Source: Spongilla lacustris
Taxonomy: Eukaryota; Porifera; Demospongiae; Spongillida; Spongillidae
Length of the DNA stretch: 64,000 nt
Direction: 5' to 3'
Assembly: GCA_949361645.1 (NCBI GenBank)
Contig: OX442435.1
Coordinates: forward strand, 2,376,539-2,440,538
The translations under genes and the position numbers were made by a program. Position 1 is the stretch's first letter. Each line of letters starts with the position of its first letter. Positions 36,794 to 46,518 of this stretch are shown here, piece by piece. The notes beneath the pieces were generated by a model. It ran no database searches, was not told the origin of the DNA, and saw only the letters and a list, made by a program, of their open reading frames with translations.

Positions 36794-39700
36794 CTAGTAG
36801 CGGTCAGGTGCTTGTCTAACTCGGGTTGATCTCCGCAAGGTCATCGGTGGAACTGGTGCTACCTCCTGAGGAAGGTTTACTGCCTCCTGTGGACCGGTGT
36901 CAGAGTCCTCTGGGATGATAACTGCATCTCTATCTTCTTCAGTGGCTGTGCTATCTGCTAGTGGTGCTGGGTCATAGGACAAATCTGAAGTTGGACCATC
37001 ATCCATGATGTCTGGCTGAAGGGAGGTGGCCGTTGGTGCAACAGGATCAGCGTTAAGCTCACCACCTGCAACTGCAGCACGACTTCTAATATGATTCACG
37101 TGACGACGAACTACCACACCATCCTGCAATCTCACTTTGTAAGAAAGACTTCCTGTCAGTTCCACTACAATAGCAGGAATCCATTTGTGTGGGTTGTGAA
37201 AATCATATACATAAACTCTGTCCCCCAAGCTGAAAGTACGGGATACCATATTTGGTGTGTCATGACCTTGTTTCTGTCTTGCTTGACTCGACTCTACTTT
37301 ATTTGACAAGTCGGGATGTACTAGGTCCAACCGAGATCGAGGTCTCCTTCCGAACAGCAACTCCGCTGGTGACAAACCGGTTGTACTATGTGGAGTGATT
37401 CTATAATGAAACAAGAACCTTGACAGCCTGGTTTCTATTGTGCCAATGCTGTTATGCCTTAAACCTTGCTTGAAAGTTTGCACAGCACGTTCCGCTAAAC
37501 CATTAGTTGCTGGGTGATATGGTGCAGACTTAATATGCACAATCCCATTCTGTTCCATAAATTCTCTAAACTCTTGACTAACAAAGGAGGGTCCATTGTC
37601 AGTCACAATTTTACAAGGAAGTCCGTGAGTAGCAAATATAGCCCTGAGTTTTTCGATTGTTGCTGATGATGTAATTGTTTTCATCACTTGGACTTCCATC
37701 CATTTAGAATAAGCATCCACAAGCACTAAGTACATGTGACCCAAGAAAGGTCCCGCAAAATCTAGGTGCAAACGAGACCAGGGTTGCTGTGGCCACTCCC
37801 AAGGGTGCAGTGGAGCTACTGCCGGTAAAGACCTTGAAGATTGACACACATCACACTTCCGCACCAGGTCTTCTATGTCACTGTCTAATTTAGGCCACCA
37901 AACATACCCACGAGCTAAACCCTTCATTTTGTTCATACCCAAATGGACCTCGTGTAACTCCTGCAGGATATTTGCTCTCCCTTGAGGTGGTATCACAACT
38001 CTTGCTCCCCACAACACGCACCCATCCAAAACACTAAGTTCTAACTTTCTAGTCACATACGGTTTGAACTCCTCTGCTAAGTTGCTACTGGGCCATCCTG
38101 TCAAAAGAAATTGTCTCACCCGGGACAGTGTAGGATCCTTATCCGTCCACTTCCGTATTTGATTGGCTGTTGTGGCTGAGGAGTTTAGCAGATCGATCAA
38201 CCCCACCAATTCACCTGGGGTCTGTTGAGCTTTTGCATCACTGGTACAAGGACACGGCAACCTACTGAGTGCATCAGCGTTACCATGTGTTATGCCTTCC
38301 TTGTACTTAATGGTGTATTGATAGCCAGAAAGCGTCAAAGCCCACCGTTGTACCCTAGCTGAAGCCATTGGTGGAATAGCATTTTTCTCACCAAGAATGT
38401 ATATTAATGGCTTATGGTCTGACACAATAGTGAAGATTCTTCCATACACATATTGATGGAATTTAGTAACTCCAAATATGATGGCCAAGGCTTCTTTGTC
38501 GAGCTGCGAGTACCCTTTTTCAGCAGCTGTCATTGATCGTGATGCGAACGCAATGGGTTTTTCTGACCCATCAGACATCACATGTGATAACACAGCACCC
38601 ACTCCGTATGAGGATGCATCACATGCTAACAGCAACGGCTTGTTCCCATCATAATGAACCAATAGAGCCGATGACTGAAGCATTATTTTAGCTCTGAGGA
38701 AAGCTTCCTCTTGCTCTTTACCCCATACCCACTTCTGCTTCTTTCGTAACAGTTGATACAGTGGTGCCAACGTGGATGATACGTTGGGTAAGAACTTAGA
38801 ATAGTAATTAAGGAGTCCCAGGAATGATTTCAGCACTGTTACGCTTGTAGGTACAGGTGCATTGTGGATTGCTATGACCTTCTCTTCAGTAGGGTGCAAT
38901 CCCTCCCTGTTGATTCTATGCCCTAAATACTCAACACTAGGTAGCATAAATGCACACTTAGCCCGGTTGAGTCGTAAGCCCGCTCCCTCGAGTTTACAAA
39001 GCACACTATCCAGATTAGCCAAATGTTCGTCGTTTGAAGACCCTGTAACCAATATGTCATCAAAGTACACACATGTACGCTGACACCCCTGTAGGATGGT
39101 TTCCATCGTACGTTGGAAAATTGCTGGAGCCGATGCTATACCAAATGTCAATCTGTTATACATAAAAAGCCCTTTGTGAGTGTTAATGGTGGTATAAGGC
39201 CTAGACTGCTCATCTAGAACAATCTGCTGATATGCACTTGACAAATCTATTTTGGAGAACTTTTCACCTCCTCGTAAAACGGCAAACAACTCTTCAACAC
39301 GTGGAATAGGGTATGTTTCTATCCTGGCTACACGATTCAGTGTTAATTTATAATCCCCGCAAATTCTTATCGAACCATCAGCTTTCACCACCGGTACTAT
39401 TGGGGCGGCCCACTCTGAAAATTGTACAGGTGTGATAATTCCTGCTAGCTCCAAGCGCTCTAGCTCTTTCTCTATCTTTTCCTTCATAATAAATGGGGCT
39501 GAACGATATTTGTAGAAAGATGGAGCTGCTGTTGCTTCCACATGGACTTTTGCCACTACTCCTTTCACTGTGCCCAGCTCTTCTTTGAAAAGAGCTGCAT
39601 GATTTTTAAGAATTTGCTCCCAACTGGAATGTTTTGCATTTGCAGAAATTAAACGAATGGCTCCCCAGTCTAACTTCAAAGCACGCAACCAGTCACGTCC

Positions 39701-40771
39701 TAAAAGATTGGGCCCTCCTTGCCCAACAACTACCAAGGGCAGCTTTGTCTCTTGTCCTTTGTACATTACAGTAACATCTGCCACCCCTAAGACTTTAAGT
39801 GATTCTCCTGTATATGTACACAATTTGATATGTGTATCATGCAACACAGGGGCTACGGATTTGCCCCAAGTTGACTTGAATGCTTGTTGACTCATAACAG
39901 TTCTGGCTGCCCCCGTATCTATTTCCATTGAAACAGGCACCCCATGTAATTTCAAGGTCACATGAAATGGGGCCTCCTTTGTGGCAAGGGTATACAAAGT
40001 ATGCACAGATGGCTCTTCTAAGGGAATGTCCTCGTCAAGTGCTGCCACATCATGCCTACCCCTCTGTGGTGCATTCAGTGTAGCTTTGCTCCGACACACC
40101 CTAGCAACATGCCCCCTCTTGCCACATTGACTACAGATCAAGTTTTTTAACCTACACACATGAGCCAAATGGTTCCCACCACACCTATAACATTGTAGGC
40201 CCCTAGACTTTTGTACAGTCTGCACCTGTTCATCTGACTTCGTAGCAGCCTGCAATTCACTTGAACCTTTGTTAGCCAACTCCATTGATAAAGACAACTC
40301 TAATGCTTTCTTGAACGTCAGACCCCCTTCACCCAATAACCTTCGCTGTATTGAAGGGTTGTTAATCCCGCACACCATGCGGTCCCTTAAAACATCCTCC
40401 AACGACATGCCAAACTCGCAATGTTCCGACAATGCTCGCAATGCCGCTACAAAATCAGCAATAGGCTCGACTTCCCCCCTTACTCGACAATTAAACTTAA
40501 ACCTCTGAACAATAACAGATGGTTTCGGGTTAAGGTGAGTAGTGACTAGCGCAACTATGTCAGAGTATGATTTCTCACCTGGCTTCACAGGGGCAAGCAA
40601 ACTTCGAATGAGGCGGTAAGTTGAGGACCCACAGACACTGAGTAGAATCGCACGCTTCTTCGTTTCGTCACCGACGTCGTTCGCCGCGAAGTACTGCTCC
40701 ATACGCTCCACGTACGAAGGCCAGTCCTCGGAAGTTGAATCAAACTCGCTCAGCTTGCCGTGATACGTCAT
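36794..40771 (-). CDS. Ty3/gypsy Gag-Pol polyprotein, 1325 aa, intact
   Basis: One frame encodes Gag and Pol without a frameshift. Residues about 1-180 form the Gag capsid-like region. Two CCHC zinc knuckles sit at about 194-207 (CYRCGGNHLAHVC) and 213-226 (CSQCGKRGHVARVC). The aspartic protease has DTGA at about 285. The RT palm has KIDLSSAYQQI and YFDD at 569-572. RNase H spans about 713-838 (ACDASSYGVG; SDHKPL). Integrase has HHCC zinc ligands at 940, 943, 973 and 976 and the DDE triad at about D1004, D1058 and E1094. The tail contains FSLGDRVYVYDF, a GPY/F-like region. The start at 40771 lies 40 bp inside the 5' LTR-proximal leader. All catalytic residues are present, so activity is plausible. 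Confidence 0.95.
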   Translation of the reverse strand: MTYHGKLSEFDSTSEDWPSYVERMEQYFAANDVGDETKKRAILLSVCGSSTYRLIRSLLAPVKPGEKSYSDIVALVTTHLNPKPSVIVQRFKFNCRVRGEVEPIADFVAALRALSEHCEFGMSLEDVLRDRMVCGINNPSIQRRLLGEGGLTFKKALELSLSMELANKGSSELQAATKSDEQVQTVQKSRGLQCYRCGGNHLAHVCRLKNLICSQCGKRGHVARVCRSKATLNAPQRGRHDVAALDEDIPLEEPSVHTLYTLATKEAPFHVTLKLHGVPVSMEIDTGAARTVMSQQAFKSTWGKSVAPVLHDTHIKLCTYTGESLKVLGVADVTVMYKGQETKLPLVVVGQGGPNLLGRDWLRALKLDWGAIRLISANAKHSSWEQILKNHAALFKEELGTVKGVVAKVHVEATAAPSFYKYRSAPFIMKEKIEKELERLELAGIITPVQFSEWAAPIVPVVKADGSIRICGDYKLTLNRVARIETYPIPRVEELFAVLRGGEKFSKIDLSSAYQQIVLDEQSRPYTTINTHKGLFMYNRLTFGIASAPAIFQRTMETILQGCQRTCVYFDDILVTGSSNDEHLANLDSVLCKLEGAGLRLNRAKCAFMLPSVEYLGHRINREGLHPTEEKVIAIHNAPVPTSVTVLKSFLGLLNYYSKFLPNVSSTLAPLYQLLRKKQKWVWGKEQEEAFLRAKIMLQSSALLVHYDGNKPLLLACDASSYGVGAVLSHVMSDGSEKPIAFASRSMTAAEKGYSQLDKEALAIIFGVTKFHQYVYGRIFTIVSDHKPLIYILGEKNAIPPMASARVQRWALTLSGYQYTIKYKEGITHGNADALSRLPCPCTSDAKAQQTPGELVGLIDLLNSSATTANQIRKWTDKDPTLSRVRQFLLTGWPSSNLAEEFKPYVTRKLELSVLDGCVLWGARVVIPPQGRANILQELHEVHLGMNKMKGLARGYVWWPKLDSDIEDLVRKCDVCQSSRSLPAVAPLHPWEWPQQPWSRLHLDFAGPFLGHMYLVLVDAYSKWMEVQVMKTITSSATIEKLRAIFATHGLPCKIVTDNGPSFVSQEFREFMEQNGIVHIKSAPYHPATNGLAERAVQTFKQGLRHNSIGTIETRLSRFLFHYRITPHSTTGLSPAELLFGRRPRSRLDLVHPDLSNKVESSQARQKQGHDTPNMVSRTFSLGDRVYVYDFHNPHKWIPAIVVELTGSLSYKVRLQDGVVVRRHVNHIRSRAAVAGGELNADPVAPTATSLQPDIMDDGPTSDLSYDPAPLADSTATEEDRDAVIIPEDSDTGPQEAVNLPQEVAPVPPMTLRRSTRVRQAPDRY

Positions 40772-40794
40772 TTCGCGCCGACGTGCAGCTTACG

Positions 40795-40813
40795 TTTACC
40801 CTCGTCGCCAATT
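40795..40813 (-). other. Candidate primer binding site of the gypsy element
   Basis: On the minus strand, TTGGCGACGAGGGTAAACG follows the 5' LTR after two bases. Its position fits a tRNA primer site; I could not match it to a specific tRNA by eye. Confidence 0.5.
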
Positions 40814-40929
40814 TGTAGTGTCTTGGACCCCCAGACTTGGCTCTCAGTCACGATTCACTCATTAACAAAAAAGGATCATTCCATGCATGAGCATGCGCAC
40901 AACTGCACTCTAAATATACGTATGCCACA
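40814..40929 (-). repeat. 5' LTR of the gypsy element
   Basis: This is the 116 bp partner of 36601-36716, with TG and CA termini. It should contain the promoter of the element. No clear TATA box is visible in so short a repeat. Confidence 0.9.
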
Positions 40930-40934
40930 CATAT

Positions 40935-41360
40935 GGATCATAATATTTCAATCCAACAAAATTTACACAGTACCTTGATGATTCATTATCTTTCCATCCT
41001 TTGACAAAATGTAATTCATGAACCTCTCATCACCATTACCACAACATACATGGCAGCTGTACTAGGTCCAAAGGTGTCTTGACATCAGCAAGAGATGTAA
41101 GGTACTTAGGGACCTGGCTGAAAGTATCCGCTAATGACATCAGTTTCATGCCATCCATCTACAGATAGAATACCTTATATTCAACCTCTAGTATTATGAC
41201 TTGCGCACAATGTACCTGAACATGCCATTGCACGGTTTCATCAATGACAACACATTGCGACAACTTCAGAATAGCATCAGAATCATCTTTAACCACCTTG
41301 GCATAGTAGACAGACCCTATTGGAATGGTCAGTGGATGGAGGGAGGTTTGCACTTTGCAT
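40935..41360 (-). pseudogene. P-element-like protein, upstream fragment
   Basis: Minus-strand reading shows QCVVIDETVQWHVQVH, a stretch near 41060-41170 that ends in stops, then CCGNGDERFMNYILSKDG and GKIMNHQGTV near 40950-41035. The last phrase sits at the position where this family has a CxGN motif before the VAYLD and TIRH region found at 36500-36595, just past the gypsy element. The two fragments are therefore halves of one pseudogene. A THAP finger further upstream was not found. Confidence 0.55.
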
Positions 41361-41364
41361 GTGG

Positions 41365-42485
41365 TACTGTAGATAGAGATTTAGTGGAGAAGAGCATGAA
41401 TTGTAAGAGGCAGTTGTGAAACTGGGTGAGGTTAGTTTGGAGAGAGGTGAGTGAGGAAGTCAATTCATTTCTCCACTCTTCACTGGTTCATTTACACTGT
41501 GAGTCACTGCTGGTATCACAGCTGGAAGTAGGTGGGGTTGGATCTAAATCATGCTGTTTGCTTTAGAATGAAGCTAGACTCAACTAGACTTCCTCTCCCT
41601 CTCTCCCTCCCTCATCTCTTCCTCTTCCTTCTCCTCACCGAACTGACAATAGATATTATTGATCTAAGCAATCTTCATATACATCTGGCAGGCCACTTAT
41701 GTATCCCTTCTTGCCCCAGGAAAGGTGTCAGTGGTGTGAAGCATACAAACTTACCTGAGTGGTTGACACACAGTAGGAAGTATGTTTGGGTGTGGGGGCA
41801 CCATTAGCGGTTGTATGTAAGAAGTATGAACAAATGTGCAGGCAGGGAGTTGAAATGGCATGGTACTCCTATGTAAATGGTTAATGGTATATCTTCAGTT
41901 GTAAAATGAAAGGAACAGTACATCAAAAGATGCTTTTGTTCATTTTCTCAATTGTATTAGTTGCACCTTTCCACACTTTACCCATTTAAAGAAGAACAGG
42001 TGAGGCACAAGGTGGACGTTTACTGTAATGGACTGCATGACCAGGGACAAAAGGTGTTTTAATAACTCTGCACCCTTGTGAGGGTGTGAGAAATACTGCA
42101 GGGTGGTTAGAATGGACAGCTAGCACCGAGATGGTCAACCTAAGTGCATCAATGAACCTCACAAAGTCAGCAATTCTCTCCTATACAATCTCCATCCCTC
42201 CTCTCTCGAGATCTCCTCTCTCCCTTCTCTCCCCTCCCCTCCCTTCCTCCTCACTGATCTCTCCCTCTCCTCCTCTCTCACTGCAGACACTGACCCACCT
42301 AACACCAATATCACAGATCTCATTGCCACACCTTCCCAACTTGCAACTCAAGGTTATCAGAGTAGGCTGTTGGCCTAAACCTGAAACTGATGATGTACCT
42401 GACGACCATATCAGAGATATGAAGTGTGATGGTAAGGCAAAAAACAATTTTTCTGCTTGGGCAAATGTGTTTACATGCAATGGCT
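41365..42485. other. Stretch with no recognised gene
   Basis: It contains two CT-rich tracts (CCTCTCCCTC-type near 41590-41640 and 42180-42290), which look like intronic polypyrimidine DNA. A frame at 41201-41419 and one ending near 42490 have no recognisable domain. A gene with small exons cannot be excluded. Confidence 0.4.
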
Positions 42486-42489
42486 TCCT

Positions 42490-42750
42490 CAGGTATGGGG
42501 CGTACATGTATGCACACATACTACACACTGCACACATACATGCACACATACTACACACTGTACATGTATGCACACATACATGCACACATAATACACACTG
42601 ACTGTACATGTATGCACACATACTACAGACTGTACATGCACACATATTATACACTGTACATGTATTCACACATACTACACACTGTACATGTATGCACACA
42701 TAAATGCACACATACTACACACTGTACATGTATGCACACATACTGCTACA
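42490..42750. repeat. Minisatellite of TGTATGCACACATACTACAC units
   Basis: Units of about 30-60 bp repeat CATGTATGCACACATAC followed by TACACACTG. At least seven copies are visible with single-base drift. Open frames rich in Cys, Tyr and His across it are by-products. Confidence 0.85.
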
Positions 42751-42754
42751 TAAG

Positions 42755-43160
42755 CCTTCTGCTATGCTTGTACTCAGCCTTTTAGTGAAGGGATTGGAAA
42801 TATATGCGGGGGTTTTTTTTTACCAGACCGAGATTGCAGTATGGTGATTGCAGTACACCAACACGTACACGTTTAGAGCCTTGTACAGAGCCATCAGCCA
42901 AGAAATAACCCCCCCCCCCCCCCCCCCCCACCCCCATGAAGATATTTATCCAGAAATGCTTCAGATGAAGTTGAATCCTCATCTTGTACATGGGCATCAA
43001 TGTTTAACCCTTCTATAGCAGATTGTTTAAATAATTCTTGAAGGGCAAAACTCTCAGCACTCTTTAAAGTTCCATATCATCATTGCCTGGTGATCCATGC
43101 ACGCGTACATTTATGTGTATAATATAACAAAGAGTGATTTGTGTAGTTTCTTAAAGCAGC
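42755..43160. other. Non-coding stretch with a poly-C run
   Basis: An unbroken run of about 20 C followed by A and CCCCC lies at 42909-42934. It could fold as an i-motif, with a G-quadruplex on the other strand. No gene is seen. Confidence 0.5.
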
Positions 43161-43165
43161 CGTAG

Positions 43166-43604
43166 AATGGACCTTTTGCCTTCTGACGTCACAAGTTAAT
43201 TGGTTGTGTTTGACACAACATAAGTCCTTATAGGAACTTCACGAAGAAACACAGCGAGTACTAAATTAATGGTAAATGAATACCTGACTATATTCCAAAA
43301 TGAGGTACCTTCGCCAGTTACGGTGCAAATGTTACAGCGCTCACAAGTTACCGGAAGTTGCCCCCCCAAATATCGAAAAGCGCTACTTCGCGTGTCTCAT
43401 TAGCAACTTCCGCAATGTTTCCCTGCATACAAATCCCTTACAGAGCTTCATCGTGAAATACAACAAAAACGAAACGTGTGGTAATTTACTTCTCAATAAA
43501 AATTTAAAAGGAAAAGCATGTAGGAGCTATGATGGTGAAGTTATGCTATTTTTAAAGTTGCCCCCCCAAAATTCATGCGTGACGTCAAAGGCAAAAGGTC
43601 CATT
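43166..43604. mobile_element. MITE-like element with 28 bp inverted ends
   Basis: AATGGACCTTTTGCCTTCTG followed by ACGTCAC at 43166 is mirrored by GTGACGTCAAAGGCAAAAGG and TCCATT ending at 43604. It is about 440 bp long. The phrase GTTGCCCCCCCAAA occurs twice inside (near 43357 and 43557). No clear target duplication is visible. Confidence 0.75.
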
Positions 43605-44110
43605 CATACTAAAGTATCTTCTAGGCATGTGACTGCATGCTTCCAACTTCCAGTCTTCATAGGGGGCATGTCTTGCTTTGCCATGGAGCATTGTATATTA
43701 AGTAAACAAGTAACAATAGGTACAAGTTTCTGAATGGTTTTGTAATATGTATTTTAATTTTTTGCTGACATAGCACAACCCTAATCCATACTTTAGGAAA
43801 TGTAGTATTTTGCATATGTACATCCAGAAAACAAAAAAGCAGTTTGTAGCATGAAGCTAGCAGTTTTTTGCTTAGACCAGATATATTCACTTGAACTAGC
43901 AAAAGTAGTAATTCTGTGTTCACAACCATTGCATGCAAATATAACATCAACACTACCTCCCAGAGAAGAACATATTAGGGATTTGCAAACAAGATAACCA
44001 TTATGTCCTGGTGTCATACAAGAAGAATGCTTATTTATTTCAGTTACAAATTTGTATATTTGCTTCAATTCTCCTACATAAATTCCGTGTACATCTGCTT
44101 CTTCACATAC
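43605..44110. other. Stretch with no recognised gene
   Basis: AT-rich DNA. Two overlapping minus-strand frames of 90-100 codons show no recognisable domain. Confidence 0.4.
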
Positions 44111-44124
44111 ATAACTAGGGTCTT

Positions 44125-44335
44125 TGTCACTATCATCATCATCACCGTCGTCATCAAGATAATCATCATCATCATGGTCATCATCATCACCGTCTTTATC
44201 ATGATCATCATCATCATTGACATCATCATCATCATCATTATAATCATCACCATTGTCATGATGATCATCATCTGCATCATGGTCATCATCTGCATCATGA
44301 TCATCATGATCATCATCATTATGAATATCCTGAAT
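44125..44335. repeat. ATC trinucleotide microsatellite
   Basis: Imperfect ATCATCATC runs with GTC and ATT interruptions. Long isoleucine-rich and methionine-rich frames across it are artefacts of the repeat. Confidence 0.9.
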
Positions 44336-45282
44336 ACGTTCATCACCATTTTCATCACTGATATCATTGTGACAACTGGAGCAGCAACCTCACCAATGAT
44401 TTCTGAAGCATAGTTGCTTTCTTTCTCATGTACATGTACTTGAACGGTAATGTTACTAGTACCACCGCTGGATTCATAATATCCCTCACTATGTAAAAGC
44501 GATGTGAATAATTGAATTTATTTACCAAAAGTGTATAACACTGCGTATTTATGGATACGTTATAATGTATAGTGTATTAATTAGGGGTTATAACGTGTAC
44601 GGAGTGTTATAGTTTACATTACACAGTGAGTACATCTCTTGCCTTCGTCGGGATAGTAAATTGACCATCTAGCACGAATAGCTGCAACCGATTTTCGCTT
44701 TTGTTGTAAGGCAGAGAATGACCGCATTGAACGCGCGATTCAATTTACGAATTGAAAATGAAAAGAACAAGTGTATGTAAATTTCAGAATAAGTAATACC
44801 ATCTGTGACCTATAGTCGTAGTGTCGTCCCTAGCATTTGTAAAGAACATGCCCGTTGATATAGAAGAGCATTTATTACCATTCAACAGAAATCACGGGCT
44901 AATCAATAGCCGTATAAGCAGGCCATCTTTGAGAGCTTGCTAAGCTTAAAAAGAAAGGGGGGCAATTATTACTGCCTGAATTCATGCTATGAATCCATAC
45001 TTTGTGGATATAGGTTATGCGTTTTGTTCTAGCAATTAGACACGTGAACTATACACCATGCATAAGCTATCTTATACTAGCAGGATTCTTATGTCTTCCG
45101 TCAAAGCGAAAGAGTCTGTAAAACTGGAACGAGAAATGCCACTATTCTAGCTGTGTATAAATTAAAGGTGCGAGAGTGGGAAGGTAATGTGAGGTTAAAG
45201 GGTAGGCAGATATACTACACTCTTATATGCTCGCCAAAGTCGATGATTGTACGATACATATGCGATATTGAAATAGGCTGTG
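44336..45282. other. Stretch with no recognised gene
   Basis: Unique-looking DNA up to the left target duplication of the hAT element. No domain, RNA gene or repeat could be supported. Confidence 0.4.
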
Positions 45283-45319
45283 TTGCTAACTAGGGTGTGT
45301 AACCTCCCCTCCATAATGA

Positions 45320-45425
45320 TAATCGATTTTTCCGAATACTTTTAAAACACTAATCGGTTTTTGTGGATCTGAAAATCGATTTTTCCGAATAGTTTAAAAA
45401 GCAAAATCGATTTTTCCGAATAGGT
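45320..45425. promoter_or_regulatory. Left subterminal motif cluster of the hAT element
   Basis: Three copies of ATCGATTTTTCCGAATA or close variants lie at about 45324, 45372 and 45406, with an ATCGGTTTTTGTGGAT variant between the first two. The right end (49200-49345) has ATCGATTTTTCCGAGTAG and several TTCGAAT and CCGAATA pieces. In hAT elements such repeats serve as transposase binding sites (family knowledge); the role here is inferred. Confidence 0.65.
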
Positions 45426-45844
45426 TTTGCCAAATTTACTGCCGAATACCTAGGTTATTCAGGTTATGGTGCTTGTGTATAGCACACTGAGAAGATAAAT
45501 GATTTATTTTATGTCTACACAAAAATCCACCTGGTCTTGCAAACAAACTAGAGCTATGCATGTTAGTTGAAAACACAGAGACACAAAGGTTTACAGTAGC
45601 ATGTGTTTGTCAAACAGTTTAATAAATTGTATGGATTTACTGTGCACATGTACATATCAATAGCAATTTAAACCTTCAATAATAACTATCCAACACTAAA
45701 CACTAAGACCAGTAAAAAACATCACCATTAAAAACACACCCCACATCACCTACAATCACGTACTCACAATCATCCAACAACACATCATTCACATTGTCGT
45801 TAAATGCATATGAATTTGAAAAGAAATTTCCCTTTAGTACGATT

Positions 45845-46148
45845 GGGCTATTCAATTATTTAAATGGATACCCCTACAGATGACAATAATTGCAAACGTA
45901 CCCCCCCTTCCCCCACCCCCACCCGGAACAATATTACAGTGTAAAAGCACCCCTGCATGGTCAAGCTCATATTATATCTCGACCCCCCTGGGACTGACTT
46001 GTAAATGCCCCCCTGGATATTATTTGTTCCAATCCCCCCTAGACAAGCTTCTATTATGCCTTCTAACCCCCTGGGACAATCACTTCCCCTCGGGACCCGG
46101 CTGGGACATACCTCTGTAGGGGTGTATAGGCGTAATTTGGAATAGCCC
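45845..46148. mobile_element. 304 bp inverted-repeat element nested in the hAT 5' region
   Basis: GGGCTATTC at 45845 and GAATAGCCC ending at 46148 form the ends; similarity extends to ACCCCTACAG on the left and CTGTAGGGGTGTATAG on the right. ATT flanks both sides (45842-45844 and 46149-46151) as a possible 3 bp target duplication. The inside is C-rich. It sits about 370 bp upstream of the transposase start. Confidence 0.65.
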
Positions 46149-46518
46149 ATTGCGAAATGCTCTCTCCTAATTCCTATACATACTCAAACAGAGCGCGCAC
46201 ACTTACTCCAAGTGGGTGAGAAGTCTGTCATACTATTTCACTCGCTAGCACAATAGCCCGATATGTTCACTTCGAACGGGCGACTACCACTGTGCAATAA
46301 AACAATGCAATAATATAACTATTGATAGTATTGGTACATAATTTACTGTACTACATATAAATACAACAGCTGGTGGCATATACTAATGAACTTAGTTACT
46401 TACGTCAAGAGGACACGCTGTAGGCTACATTTGGTGCATGTATTATCCCCAATTGATGCACATTAAATATTTTGTATTATATTACTATCTATTTACTCGA
46501 CTCAATGCCTGTCAAATC

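Larger units (their letters stand above)
36601..40929 (-). mobile_element. Essentially intact Ty3/gypsy LTR retrotransposon
   Basis: A 116 bp direct repeat bounds the element (36601-36716 and 40814-40929). The 5 bp flanks CATAT at 36596-36600 and CATAT at 40930-40934 match as a target duplication. The repeats differ by one internal base (CAGTCATGATT against CAGTCACGATT) and at the terminal dinucleotide of the left copy. A single uninterrupted gag-pol frame fills the interior on the minus strand. The element splits a P-like pseudogene whose halves lie on both sides, so it is the younger insertion. Confidence 0.93.

Noticed and set aside
44074..44413. Isoleucine- and methionine-rich membrane-like proteins
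   Set aside because: They are translations of the ATC microsatellite.
45880..46119. 79-codon frame in the hAT 5' region
   Set aside because: It lies inside a nested C-rich inverted-repeat element and has no recognisable domain.
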